A DNA stretch of 64,000 bases from Chloroflexota bacterium (GTDB taxonomy: Bacteria > Chloroflexota > Anaerolineae > Anaerolineales > Villigracilaceae), in NCBI GenBank assembly GCA_016234555.1, contig JACRBJ010000032.1, positions 248,001-312,000 of the forward strand, given 5' to 3'. Positions 56,214 through 64,000 of the stretch are shown piece by piece (the stretch's first letter is position 1; every line of letters starts with the position of its first letter). The translations under genes were made by a program, and so were the position numbers. The notes beneath the pieces were generated by a model. It saw nothing but the letters and a program-made list of their open reading frames with translations, made no database searches and was not told where the DNA came from.

Positions 56214-57614
56214 ATGTCCCTTCCTGAAGAACCGATTATTCCAATCTCGCCAACTCCCGAACTGGATCCTGACCCGCTCCCCCCGTTCCGGCGTGACACG
56301 CCGCGACGAAGGCGCGCCACCCGTCGCAGCATGTTCCCCACCGCCGAGGGACAGGCGGCTTTGGTTTATGACCTTTCGCGCCGCGCCTATCCATCCATCG
56401 AGTTGTTCGTCCTTTCGCTGACCTGCGGCGCGATCCTCGGGCTTGGCTACCTCGCTGATTCGAAAGCGATTCTTTTGCTTGGCATCCTTGCCGCCCCGCT
56501 CATGACTCCCTGGGTGGGCTTCCTGTTGTCGATCCTGACCGGCTCGCCGCGTTTCTTTTTCGAGACCTCCATGGCGCTGCTGATCAGCGCAATATTGGTA
56601 TTTATTGGCGGCGCGGTGATGGGCGTGGTCATTCGCCTGATTCCCCCAATAACACTCACCAACATTTACACCTATTCAAAATTATGGATTCCCGAACTGG
56701 CGGTGCTTGTCATCGGCGCGATCACATTGGTGGCTTCATTCATCCGTTCGGAAAGCAAGCCATTTCTTCCAAGCGTTCTGGTCGCATACATGTTTTATTT
56801 GCCGATCAACGCAGCCGGCTTCGGCGTTGGATCGGGCTTGCCGACCATCTGGCCCCAAGCCATTTTCGTCTTCTTCACCCACTTTGTCCTCGCCAGCATC
56901 ATCGGTCTGGCAACGCTTTTTGCCTTTCGATTCCGCACCTCGACGAGAGGGATTGTCTTCAGTGGAGTTGTGTTCCTGTCCTTTGTCACGCTTCTTGCTG
57001 TCTTTATGATGCCGGGCTTCCCGCTGTCGAATCCGTTCGTTCCCGCGACAGCCACCCCCACCGCCACGCCGACAGTTGAACCAACGCTGATGCCGTCCCT
57101 CACACCTACCCCGACAGCCACCATCACCAGCAGTCCCATCCCGTCGGAGACATCCACACCCTCGGTCACCCCAACTGAAGGCACGGTCACCACCACGGCC
57201 GTCACGTCCACTGCAACAGAAATGGCGACAGCAACCACCACCGTAACAGTCGCCGCCACCCCGACGGCATCCACTCCCACCTCCGAAATCCCATCCACGG
57301 CGACCCTGACCCTCACCGCCACACCCACGCCGCAGTTGACGACAGGCACGATCAAAGCCAGTGAAGGTGGAGGCGCAAACCTGCGCCAGACCCCCAACGG
57401 AAAATATTTGATGACGCTTGACAACGGCATGGTCGTGGAAATTTATCCCGACTTCAAGACGGTGAACGGCGTGGCGTGGATTCACGTCGCCGTCACCCGC
57501 AACGGACAGCGCGTGGAAGGCTGGCTACTCGAATCGGTGGTAAGCTATTCCACCCCGGCCCCGAACTTCAGTCCATCGGCGACACCGACAACAGGAATTA
57601 CCCCGGCCCCATAA
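56214..57614 (+). CDS. DUF389-like membrane protein with Thr/Pro linker and SH3-type domain
   Basis: This 466-residue protein has a basic cytoplasmic N-terminus (about 1-60), seven or eight membrane segments (about 65-270) with GLGYLADSKAILLLGILAAPLMTPWVGFLLSI, resembling the DUF389 core, an extracytoplasmic linker of about 110 residues made of Ala/Thr/Pro repeats (280-390), and a bacterial SH3-like domain (SEGGGANLRQTPNGKYLMTLDNG, VNGVAWIHVAV, VEGWLLESVV). The SH3 domain may bind peptidoglycan or a protein outside the membrane. Combination of the two domains is unusual. Confidence 0.8.
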   Translation: MSLPEEPIIPISPTPELDPDPLPPFRRDTPRRRRATRRSMFPTAEGQAALVYDLSRRAYPSIELFVLSLTCGAILGLGYLADSKAILLLGILAAPLMTPWVGFLLSILTGSPRFFFETSMALLISAILVFIGGAVMGVVIRLIPPITLTNIYTYSKLWIPELAVLVIGAITLVASFIRSESKPFLPSVLVAYMFYLPINAAGFGVGSGLPTIWPQAIFVFFTHFVLASIIGLATLFAFRFRTSTRGIVFSGVVFLSFVTLLAVFMMPGFPLSNPFVPATATPTATPTVEPTLMPSLTPTPTATITSSPIPSETSTPSVTPTEGTVTTTAVTSTATEMATATTTVTVAATPTASTPTSEIPSTATLTLTATPTPQLTTGTIKASEGGGANLRQTPNGKYLMTLDNGMVVEIYPDFKTVNGVAWIHVAVTRNGQRVEGWLLESVVSYSTPAPNFSPSATPTTGITPAP

Positions 57615-57622
57615 ATAAGGAT

Positions 57623-57658
57623 GAGGGATGAAGGATAAAAGAAGAATCTTCATCCCTC
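57623..57658. repeat. GAGGGATGAAG inverted repeat
   Basis: GAGGGATGAAG and its complement flank a 14-nt loop between the membrane protein and phosphomutase genes. GAAGGATGAAGG units of the same kind are seen at 21973. No T tract follows. Confidence 0.55.
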
Positions 57659-57703
57659 GCTCAAAACGTTCGTCTTTAAAAAACCCCTCTTTGGAGAAAA
57701 CAC

Positions 57704-59164
57704 ATGCCCATTCATTTTGGCACCGACGGCTGGCGCGCCGTCATTTCAGATAGTTTTACCTTCGACAACCTTCGCATCGTGGCGCAAGCCATCGCGGATG
57801 CGGTGGCTTCAGACCATTGGGACAAATCCGCCAACGGCGGCAAGACGCCGGACAAGAGCAAGATCGTTGTCGGCTACGATACCCGCTTCCTTTCAGACCG
57901 CTTTGCGGGAGAGGTGGCGCGTGTCCTCGCTGCGAACGGCTTCACCGTGATGCTGGCACAATCCGATTCGCCCACGCCGGCAATCTCATACGCGGTCAAA
58001 CATCACGCCGCCATTGCCGGCATCATGATCACCGCCTCGCACAATGCCCCGCGTTACAACGGATTGAAGCTCAAGGGCGCGTTCGGCGGATCGGCTTTAT
58101 CCGAGCAATGCCGCCGCGTGGAAGTCTACATCAACGACAACGAACAGCGGGCGCGCGGTCCCAACCTGATGGACTTCAACAAGGCGCGTGACGCCGGCTT
58201 GATCCAGAAGTTCAACCCGCTTCCCGACTACTTCACCCACCTGCGGACGTTGATCAACACCGACATCATCGCCGACAACCCGCAGCGTTTCGTGGTGGAT
58301 GCCATGTACGGCTCCGGACGCGGCGTGATCAAAGCTTTTTTGCAAGGTACAGGTTGTGAGATCGCCGAGATTCGCGGCGAGATGAATCCCGGCTTCGGCG
58401 GAGTCCACCCGGAGCCGATTGCCCGGTACCTCGGTCCGCTGGCAAGCGCTGTCAGTTCGGGCATGGGCAACTTCGGCGTCGTCACTGACGGCGATGCGGA
58501 CCGCATTGGCGCGATGGACGAGCGCGGCAATTTCGTCGACCCGCACAAGATCATGGCGTTGTCGTTGAAATATCTGGTGGAAAAACGCGGCTGGACAGGA
58601 TCAGTCGTCCGCACGGTTTCGACCACCCGCATGATTGACCGCCTCGCCAAACGCTACGGTCTGACGCTGCACGAGACCCCCGTCGGCTTCAATCACATTG
58701 CCGATTACATGATGAAGGAGGAAGTGCTGATCGGCGGCGAGGAGTCGGGCGGCATCTCGTTCAAGGGACATATCCCCGAAGGCGATGGTCCCATCATGGG
58801 TTTGCTGATGGTGGAGATGATTGCGGCGGCAAACAAGTCGCTGCATGAAATGGTGAACGACCTGCTCGAAGACGTGGGTCCCGCCCTGTACGAGCGCGTG
58901 GACATGCGGCTCAGCCGTCCCGTTGCCAAAGCCGAGATGACCGAGTTCCTGACGAAGAAGGCTCCCGCAGAAATCGGCGGGGAGAAGGTATTGGAAGTCA
59001 GCCAGAGTGACGGCGTAAAATACATCATGTCCGACGACTCGTGGCTGCTCATCCGCCCATCGGGGACTGAACCCGTGCTGCGGGTTTATGCCGAAGGGCG
59101 CACGCAGGAGATGGTCAAGGCTCTGATGGGGTACGGGAAGACCGTCGCGGAGAGCGTGGTTTAG
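57704..59164 (+). CDS. Phosphoglucomutase/phosphomannomutase family protein
   Basis: The 486-residue enzyme has all four marks of the alpha-D-phosphohexomutase family: the phospho-Ser loop TASHNAP near residue 110, the metal loop DGDADRIG near 265, the sugar-binding GGEESGG near 345 and the phosphate-binding RPSGTEP near 455. It interconverts hexose 1- and 6-phosphates, feeding nucleotide-sugar synthesis for the glycan genes. GGAG lies 7 nt before the ATG. A terminator follows. Confidence 0.95.
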   Translation: MPIHFGTDGWRAVISDSFTFDNLRIVAQAIADAVASDHWDKSANGGKTPDKSKIVVGYDTRFLSDRFAGEVARVLAANGFTVMLAQSDSPTPAISYAVKHHAAIAGIMITASHNAPRYNGLKLKGAFGGSALSEQCRRVEVYINDNEQRARGPNLMDFNKARDAGLIQKFNPLPDYFTHLRTLINTDIIADNPQRFVVDAMYGSGRGVIKAFLQGTGCEIAEIRGEMNPGFGGVHPEPIARYLGPLASAVSSGMGNFGVVTDGDADRIGAMDERGNFVDPHKIMALSLKYLVEKRGWTGSVVRTVSTTRMIDRLAKRYGLTLHETPVGFNHIADYMMKEEVLIGGEESGGISFKGHIPEGDGPIMGLLMVEMIAAANKSLHEMVNDLLEDVGPALYERVDMRLSRPVAKAEMTEFLTKKAPAEIGGEKVLEVSQSDGVKYIMSDDSWLLIRPSGTEPVLRVYAEGRTQEMVKALMGYGKTVAESVV

Positions 59165-59191
59165 CTCTGGACGAACAAAATTTCGATATCG

Positions 59192-59227
59192 AAAACCAGC
59201 AGTCCGCGCGCTGCTGGTTTTGTTTTT
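59192..59227 (+). terminator. Intrinsic terminator of the phosphohexomutase gene
   Basis: AAAACCAGCAG and its complement form a stem with an 8-nt loop followed by GTTTTTAAG. Confidence 0.88.
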
Positions 59228-59320
59228 AAGTCGAATGTGTGAAAAAGCGAACACTCCGGGCAGTCACCTTACAAAACAATTACCTTACAAGGGTGAAAAG
59301 GCGAATAAATTTCCATATAC

Positions 59321-59326
59321 TATAAT
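59321..59326 (+). promoter_or_regulatory. -10 box of the HD-GYP gene
   Basis: TATAAT lies 50 nt before the ATG used for the HD-GYP protein, after the preceding terminator. No clear -35 box was seen. Confidence 0.4.
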
Positions 59327-59375
59327 CTTTTCCAAGGTTCGTCGTGCCCGGTACGGTCATGAACGGAAGTTAAAC

Positions 59376-61118
59376 ATGTCGTTCCCCAAGAATGTCGCTC
59401 CCCAGCAACCCATTATTCGCCGGGTACGTTTCCCGATACGGATAAAGATCACTGCGCCTTACCTGATCCTGTCCCTGTTGCTGGCGGTGGCAGCCGCATA
59501 CCTGATCATGCAGTTGGTGATGGAGAACCTGGAGGAGCGTTTCAACAAACAACTGTACGAAGCGGGAAAAATATCCTCCGAGCTGATCGTAAGCTACGAG
59601 ACAGAGTTACTGCAAACCCAGAGGCTGTTAGCCAATGCAGAGGGGATATCCAGTGCCATTCGCGCGAACAACGCGGACGCCTTGAAATCCCTCACGCTTG
59701 GCATCATCGCCAATGACGGGCAGGAGGCGGTGGAATTCTTTGACGCGCAGGGAAACCACGCGCTTTCCGTCCGGCATCGCTCCGATGCAAACCCGGAAGA
59801 TTATGATTTTTCCAGCGGGAGACAGACATCGTTTTCGAGTCTGGAGATTGTGCAAAATGTTCTGAATCAAAAGAGCGACGCCAAAGGCGATAAATTTGCC
59901 GACCTGGTCCGAACTGATTCAGGGGATTTTCTATACGTTGCCGGTCCTGTATACGACCCGCAGGGAAAGCTGGCTGGCGTCGTGCTGGTGGGCAGGTCGC
60001 TATCGACAATGGCGTTGGACATGCGCGACAGTACCTTCGCCCAGATTACCTTTTACGATCCATCGGGGCAGGTGATCCAAAGCACGCTCCCTTCCCCGCC
60101 GGAGTTGGAACCGAAAACGACGTCGCGGATTGTCCTGCTTAAAGATGTAAGCAGCGCCAAACGGGATATCTCCAATCAACGCGACTTCAACACCGCCAAC
60201 ATCCCGTTCTCGGAAATTCTCGGAGTTCTGGAGGTGCGCGGGAATCATGAATTGGGCATCCTGGGCGTGGCACTAAGTCAAAACGCCATTTTGCAGACCT
60301 CCGCCGATTCGCGCTGGCGCATCTTTTTCCTGATTTTGTCGGCGCTCTTTTTGATCATCCTCATCGGGCTTAACCTGGCGAACTCGATCACCCGTCCGCT
60401 AACCGAACTGGTGCGGGCTTCGGCAAGAGTCTCCACCGGCGACCTGGACGTTCGGATCGACACGCGCACAAACGATGAGATCGCGATCCTGACAGAATCG
60501 TTCAACAGGATGGTGGCGAGTCTCCACAAGTCCAAAATGGAGTTGCTCGACGCCTACGACCATACCCTGGAGGGATGGGCAAAGGCTCTGGAACTGCGCG
60601 ACAAGGAAACACAGGGACATTCGGAACGCGTCATCGAACTGACCTTTCGACTGGCTGAGGAAATGGGCATTCGCGGCGAGGAACTGGTCAACATTCGCAG
60701 GGGCGCCCTTCTTCACGACATCGGCAAGATGGGAATTCCGGACCATATTTTGCACAAAAAGGAACGCCTGACGGAAGAGGAAATGGCGATCATTCGCAAA
60801 CATCCGCAGTTTGCATACGATATGCTGAATGAGATCGGCTTTTTGCAGTCGGCGCTCGAAATTCCGTATTGCCATCATGAGAAATGGGACGGTACAGGGT
60901 ATCCCCGCGGCTTGAAGGGGGAGGAAATCCCGATTGCCGCAAGAATATTTTCCATCGTGGACGTGTGGGATGCGATGACCAGCGACCGCTCCTATCGGGA
61001 TGCAATCCCGCCCGAAGAGGTCGCCGCCCATCTGGTGGATCAAAGCGGACAGCACTTTGACCCAGCCGTTGTGGATGCGTTCATCCGCATCCTGCGCGCT
61101 GACGGGGAGAATGAATGA
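59376..61118 (+). CDS. Membrane sensor with HAMP and HD-GYP domains
   Basis: The 580-residue protein has a transmembrane helix (about 28-50), a periplasm-facing sensor of about 270 residues with a Cache-like pattern, a second helix (about 310-330), a HAMP domain (NSITRPLTELVRASARVSTGDLDVRIDTRTNDEIAILTESFNRM) and a C-terminal HD-GYP domain: LRDKETQGHSERVIELTF, LLHDIGKMGIPD and HHEKWDGTGYPRGLKGEEIPIAARIFSIVD. HD-GYP enzymes hydrolyse cyclic di-GMP. GGAAG precedes the ATG selected. The ligand sensed is unknown. Confidence 0.94.
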   Translation: MSFPKNVAPQQPIIRRVRFPIRIKITAPYLILSLLLAVAAAYLIMQLVMENLEERFNKQLYEAGKISSELIVSYETELLQTQRLLANAEGISSAIRANNADALKSLTLGIIANDGQEAVEFFDAQGNHALSVRHRSDANPEDYDFSSGRQTSFSSLEIVQNVLNQKSDAKGDKFADLVRTDSGDFLYVAGPVYDPQGKLAGVVLVGRSLSTMALDMRDSTFAQITFYDPSGQVIQSTLPSPPELEPKTTSRIVLLKDVSSAKRDISNQRDFNTANIPFSEILGVLEVRGNHELGILGVALSQNAILQTSADSRWRIFFLILSALFLIILIGLNLANSITRPLTELVRASARVSTGDLDVRIDTRTNDEIAILTESFNRMVASLHKSKMELLDAYDHTLEGWAKALELRDKETQGHSERVIELTFRLAEEMGIRGEELVNIRRGALLHDIGKMGIPDHILHKKERLTEEEMAIIRKHPQFAYDMLNEIGFLQSALEIPYCHHEKWDGTGYPRGLKGEEIPIAARIFSIVDVWDAMTSDRSYRDAIPPEEVAAHLVDQSGQHFDPAVVDAFIRILRADGENE

Positions 61119-62236
61119 ACATAAAAGGCAGCATTCCTTCCCCCACGCACCAGGCACGTGATGATAAATCTCACCGCATGTTCAATGTTGCGGGAGTTTT
61201 CCTTCTGTTTTCCTTCCTGCTGTTTCTCTGTCAGTTGATTAATTTGGGGACTTTCGAAACCAGCGCGCGCGGATCTGACCGCCTGCCGGTCTCGATCCGC
61301 GCCGAATCCCAGGCTGATTACAGTGGTGACGTACATGCGCCGTCCATCCCGCCCATCAGTGAAAACATCCTCAGGCAGATCATCTTGGACATGCCTTCCA
61401 CAGTCAGCCCGGAAGACCGTCTCGCCACGCTGGAGTTTTCGCTTTCGCAGCCTGTTCCCACGATGACGCTCGACACTCGCTTCTCCGCAACCCTTACTCC
61501 CACAAGGACACTGGACCCGACGCGCACGCGAATCTCTTCGCGCACCCCAATCCGGACGATATCGAAAACGCGGACCCCGACTCCCACCTCCACGCCGACA
61601 AAATTCCTTACACCCTCCAGGACGGCAACTCCCACACGGACATCGACACGCACTCCCATAACCACACAGACAGAAACGCCAACCGCTGGCGCGACATCCC
61701 GCCCGGCAACCGCGTCGGTATCAACCCGCACGCCGACACCCACCGCTACAAGGTTCAATCCAGCAGACACGCCAACCCCCACCCAGCAGATTCCCCCAAC
61801 CACCACTCCTACACCAACTTCCACGAGCACGGATGTGGTCATTACAGACTCGTCTCCTCAAACCGAAACGCCCATGTGCGCGTTGACTTCCAACGGGATT
61901 TCCATTTCTGAAAATGAACTCCAGCTAACCCTGACCAACAATGGCGATGCGCCGGTGACGATTGCCTCCATCCGCATCACCTGGATCGACGAACCTGATT
62001 CGCAAACGCTGACGGAAGTCAGATTGGACGATGTGACCATCGCGAACGCAGACGACCCCCAGCCGCCGAGTGACTACCCATCCGAGAGGCATTGGTCTGC
62101 CTCACAAGACGATCTCATGCTGGCGGTTTCTGAATCCAATATGTTGGTATTTTTATTTTCTGAAGACCTTCAACTCGATGGCTACAGCATCGACATCATG
62201 TTCGACAACGGTTGTACGGTGGGCGAAAGCCGTTAG
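61115..62236 (+). CDS. Membrane-anchored protein with long Thr/Pro/Arg linker and beta-sandwich-like end
   Basis: This 373-residue protein has one N-terminal membrane helix (about 24-42), an extracytoplasmic segment, a linker of about 130 residues made of Thr-Pro-Thr and Arg-Thr repeats (about 125-250) and a C-terminal domain of 110 residues: SISENELQLTLTNNGDAPVTIASIRITWID is like an Ig or NEAT-type fold with one pair of Cys. It overlaps the HD-GYP gene by four bases, so the two are made together; it may be an output or envelope partner. Its stop overlaps the convergent Nudix gene. Confidence 0.75.
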   Translation: MNIKGSIPSPTHQARDDKSHRMFNVAGVFLLFSFLLFLCQLINLGTFETSARGSDRLPVSIRAESQADYSGDVHAPSIPPISENILRQIILDMPSTVSPEDRLATLEFSLSQPVPTMTLDTRFSATLTPTRTLDPTRTRISSRTPIRTISKTRTPTPTSTPTKFLTPSRTATPTRTSTRTPITTQTETPTAGATSRPATASVSTRTPTPTATRFNPADTPTPTQQIPPTTTPTPTSTSTDVVITDSSPQTETPMCALTSNGISISENELQLTLTNNGDAPVTIASIRITWIDEPDSQTLTEVRLDDVTIANADDPQPPSDYPSERHWSASQDDLMLAVSESNMLVFLFSEDLQLDGYSIDIMFDNGCTVGESR

Positions 62237-62691
62237 TAGAACGTCACCGTGTAATCCACAAACCTTTCCCCATCGTAATTGAATTTTGCTGAGAAGAACC
62301 TCCCCTGTTCCAGCCACGGGAGAAATATCGCGTCGCTGTCCCAAAGCGGTAGGAGGGCGATTTCGTCTTCGGGGATCCATTCCAGCCTGCCTTCCGGGAC
62401 ATCCTGCGACAGGATGCCTTCGAAATCGTCCGCGGTGTAGACGAAGACGTACCAGTCGTTGCCCTTGAAATTGGTGAAGGTCAACAGCCCGTGCCAACGC
62501 GGAGAGCGGATCGCCAGCCCCGATTCCTCGCGCACCTCGCGGATGACGCAGTCTTCGGGCGATTCACCCGCCTCGAACTTGCCGCCCAATCCATTCCACT
62601 TGCCCGCGTGGATGTCGTCCGGACGTTTGTTACGGTGGATCATCAGCGTGCGCCCGTTCTGTTTGACGTAACACAGGGTTGCAAGAATCAT
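62233..62691 (-). CDS. Nudix hydrolase, MutT/MTH1-like
   Basis: The 152-residue enzyme has the Nudix box GKFEAGESPEDCVIREVREESGL within GLGGKFEAGES, with the expected Gly, Glu, Arg-Glu and Glu-Glu positions. CYVKQNGRTLMIHRNKRPDDIHAGKWNGLGG and NDWYVFVYTADDF match the 8-oxo-dGTP diphosphatase group. It would clean the nucleotide pool, like MutT. Its stop codon overlaps that of the convergent gene by four bases. The LysE gene follows upstream by 1 nt. Confidence 0.92.
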   Translation of the reverse strand: MILATLCYVKQNGRTLMIHRNKRPDDIHAGKWNGLGGKFEAGESPEDCVIREVREESGLAIRSPRWHGLLTFTNFKGNDWYVFVYTADDFEGILSQDVPEGRLEWIPEDEIALLPLWDSDAIFLPWLEQGRFFSAKFNYDGERFVDYTVTFY

Positions 62692-62692
62692 G

Positions 62693-63301
62693 TTATCCCG
62701 TCACTCCCAGCCATAATTGATATAGCCCAAAGCCAAGCAATGCCAGCGCGGATACTCCCAACAAGGTGCGGCTGAACTTTGGCCCAAGTTTTGAAGTTAC
62801 CCCAAAGATGACGATGAGCGCCGCAAGGCTGGAGACGATGGTGGCATAGAATCCCGCAAGAAAACCAATCCCATTGACGGGCGTTTCGCGCCAGCCTTTG
62901 ATGAGGATGGGACCCGTTACCAGCGTCCAGTAGATATAGGGACCGGGGCTGAGGGCAATCGTCAGCGCGGCTTTGAGGATGCTTTGTCCGCTTGAAGATT
63001 CGGGCGATGCGGTTTGGGTCTCATAGCTTTTCCACGACTTGAACGTGCCAAAGGCGAGATACAAAATGAACAATCCGCCCGCGATGTAGAGGAATCTCTC
63101 CAGCCACACGGGGACCTGACTCAAAACCAGCAGACAAACGGCGATGATCGGCGCGTCGCTAATCAACGGGGCAAACGCAGCGGGCAGGGTGCGCTTCCAG
63201 CCTCGCGTTACGGTCTGAGAGACGAGGTATGTTTGAAAGGGTCCGGGCTGGGATGCGGCGGCGAGTCCATAGCCGACGCCTTGAAGCAGGTAAAGCCACA
63301 T
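62693..63301 (-). CDS. LysE/RhtB-family exporter
   Basis: A 202-residue membrane protein with six predicted helices. GYGLAAASQPGPFQTYLVSQTVTRGW holds the conserved PGP segment, with APLISDAPIIAVCLL and LFILYLAFGTFKSW following in family order. LysE-type proteins export amino acids or related small molecules. The ATG at 63301 was used; a TTG two codons earlier is possible. The gap to the FMN-barrel gene is 2 nt. Confidence 0.9.
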   Translation of the reverse strand: MWLYLLQGVGYGLAAASQPGPFQTYLVSQTVTRGWKRTLPAAFAPLISDAPIIAVCLLVLSQVPVWLERFLYIAGGLFILYLAFGTFKSWKSYETQTASPESSSGQSILKAALTIALSPGPYIYWTLVTGPILIKGWRETPVNGIGFLAGFYATIVSSLAALIVIFGVTSKLGPKFSRTLLGVSALALLGFGLYQLWLGVTG

Positions 63302-63303
63302 GG

Positions 63304-63795
63304 TCAATTATCGAAAGTGAATTTGGTCGGGTTCTCGAAGAACACCGTCCATGCGAGACACTGGCGCGGAGTGAAGACATACAAGCCGCCCTCGTCCCAT
63401 TGGTCGGGTTTTGGCGCGTATCCCTGTGACTCGTATTTGGCGCAATAGGCTGCCGCCAATCGTTTGGCAAGTTTGGGATCAGGCTTGGATGCGGGCTGTG
63501 AAGCCCCATCCATGATGACCACATCGGTGCCGCTTTCGAGGTGCAAGGTGACGTTTGGGTTCTTTTCCAAATTGCGGGCGTGACGTGTCTCCGGACTGCC
63601 GTCGTAATAGAATCTGCCGTCCACGAATACGCCCCAGCGCGGAATCACGTGCGGCGCAGCGTTGGGTCTCACGGTGCATAACCAGTAATTCACCGAATCG
63701 ATCAACCGCTTTTCGACATACTCCCAGGTCACTTCGGAGGTGGGATGATCCACGTAGCCCTTTGGGAATTTGGGGCGGGAAATTTTTGGAGCCAT
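63304..63795 (-). CDS. Pyridoxamine 5'-phosphate oxidase-like FMN/F420-binding protein
   Basis: This 163-residue protein has a split-barrel flavin-binding fold: YWLCTVRPNAAPHVIPRWGVFVDGRFYYDGSPETRHARNLEKNPNVTLHLE is characteristic, and the end GGLYVFTPRQCLAWTVFFENPTKFTF matches F420-dependent or FMN-dependent members. AAGGAG lies 8 nt before the ATG. The substrate is unknown. It leads the LysE and Nudix genes in one transcript. Confidence 0.9.
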   Translation of the reverse strand: MAPKISRPKFPKGYVDHPTSEVTWEYVEKRLIDSVNYWLCTVRPNAAPHVIPRWGVFVDGRFYYDGSPETRHARNLEKNPNVTLHLESGTDVVIMDGASQPASKPDPKLAKRLAAAYCAKYESQGYAPKPDQWDEGGLYVFTPRQCLAWTVFFENPTKFTFDN

Positions 63796-63820
63796 CGTTT
63801 GTTCTCCTTGATAAAACTTT

Positions 63821-63844
63821 CATGCTGAGCGCGGTCGAAGGACG
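63821..63844. repeat. CTGAGCGCGGTCGAAGG repeat
   Basis: A sequence of the CTGAGC(N)GTCGAAGG type lies in the gap between the subtilase and FMN-barrel genes. It is related, in complementary form, to the repeat found within moaA (48723-48757). Confidence 0.6.
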
Positions 63845-63851
63845 GAGTAGT

Positions 63852-64000
63852 TTACCTTCCCAGCGCCTTCTTCACAGCCGCGTACACGTCCACCACGCCG
63901 TAGCCGTAGGCGTTGTTCGGTGTGCCGCCGCTGAAACATCCCATTGATGTGTTGCCAGTGAAAGGTTGGGCGGTGTCAATGATGAGTTGCTCGGTGGCTT
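63852..64000 (-). CDS. C-terminus of a subtilisin-like serine protease
   Basis: The minus strand ends with the last 49 residues of a peptidase S8 protein: an ATEQLIIDTA helix segment, then NNAYGYGVVDVYAAVKKALGR before the stop at 63852. The NAYGYG(V/R)VD motif is the conserved last helix of subtilases. The catalytic part lies outside the window. Confidence 0.8.
   Translation of the reverse strand, partial: ATEQLIIDTAQPFTGNTSMGCFSGGTPNNAYGYGVVDVYAAVKKALGR

Noticed and set aside
61490..61850. CRISPR-like or satellite array
   Set aside because: The periodic sequence is in frame inside a protein and reflects Thr/Pro/Arg codons, not a repeat-spacer structure. The same applies to 57050-57340.

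Overview
The window reads as a chromosomal segment of an uncultured Chloroflexota bacterium, most likely of the Anaerolineae. The inference rests on moderately GC-rich coding sequence, secreted proteins with long Thr/Pro linkers, a tungsten-type aldehyde oxidoreductase locus, and several families of short dispersed palindromes of the kind common in that class. No rRNA, tRNA, complete insertion sequence, prophage or CRISPR array was seen. All family assignments come from reading motifs; no database search was run.

Layout. (1) 1-18.7 kb, all on the minus strand: a surface-glycan locus. It runs from a promoter and operator-like palindrome (18644-18685) and a winged-helix regulator through nucleotide-sugar epimerases, an ABC-2 exporter (Wzm/Wzt type), a capsule-type glycosyltransferase, a GT-C membrane protein, two methyltransferases, a PseB-like dehydratase, an RmlD-like reductase, a NeuB-like synthase, a GT4 glycosyltransferase, an AAC(3)-fold acetyltransferase and a DUF4910-type peptidase. 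A cluster of DnaA-box-like sequences, six of them in two runs at 21-bp pitch, sits at 6.66-7.05 kb. (2) 18.8-24.1 kb, minus: recN, a zinc-finger membrane protein and nadK, then a four-gene group in which a Cas4-like nuclease appears split into two membrane-anchored halves around two HEAT-like paralogues. (3) 24.2-31.5 kb: a phosphoribosyltransferase, a GIY-YIG protein, a TyrA-like dehydrogenase, ogt, a large TIR/repeat/transmembrane/ectodomain protein, a paired chromate transporter and a tandem universal stress protein. (4) 31.5-38.5 kb, minus: an operon of a B12-binding mutase subunit, meaB, an acetyltransferase, prs, mutM and a coiled-coil protein, with ftsK upstream. (5) 38.8-43.1 kb, plus: RNase Z, a P-loop ATPase under a strong promoter with a LexA-like operator, and a NarL-type two-component system. 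(6) 43.2-50.7 kb: a DUF6976-like protein and a tungsten/molybdenum cofactor locus (two ubiquitin-like proteins, AOR, MoaA, radical SAM maturase). (7) 50.8-64 kb: a secreted sugar-dehydrogenase-like lipoprotein, a NYN nuclease, two glycosyltransferases, a HAD protein, a membrane/SH3 protein, a phosphohexomutase, an HD-GYP sensor, a Nudix hydrolase, a LysE exporter, an FMN-barrel protein and the end of a subtilase.

The most unusual items are the split Cas4-like nuclease with HEAT partners, the 21-bp-phased DnaA-box cluster, the LexA-like box on an ATPase gene, the mosaic TIR receptor-like protein, and recurring -10 elements 6-8 nt before start codons, which suggest leaderless transcripts.
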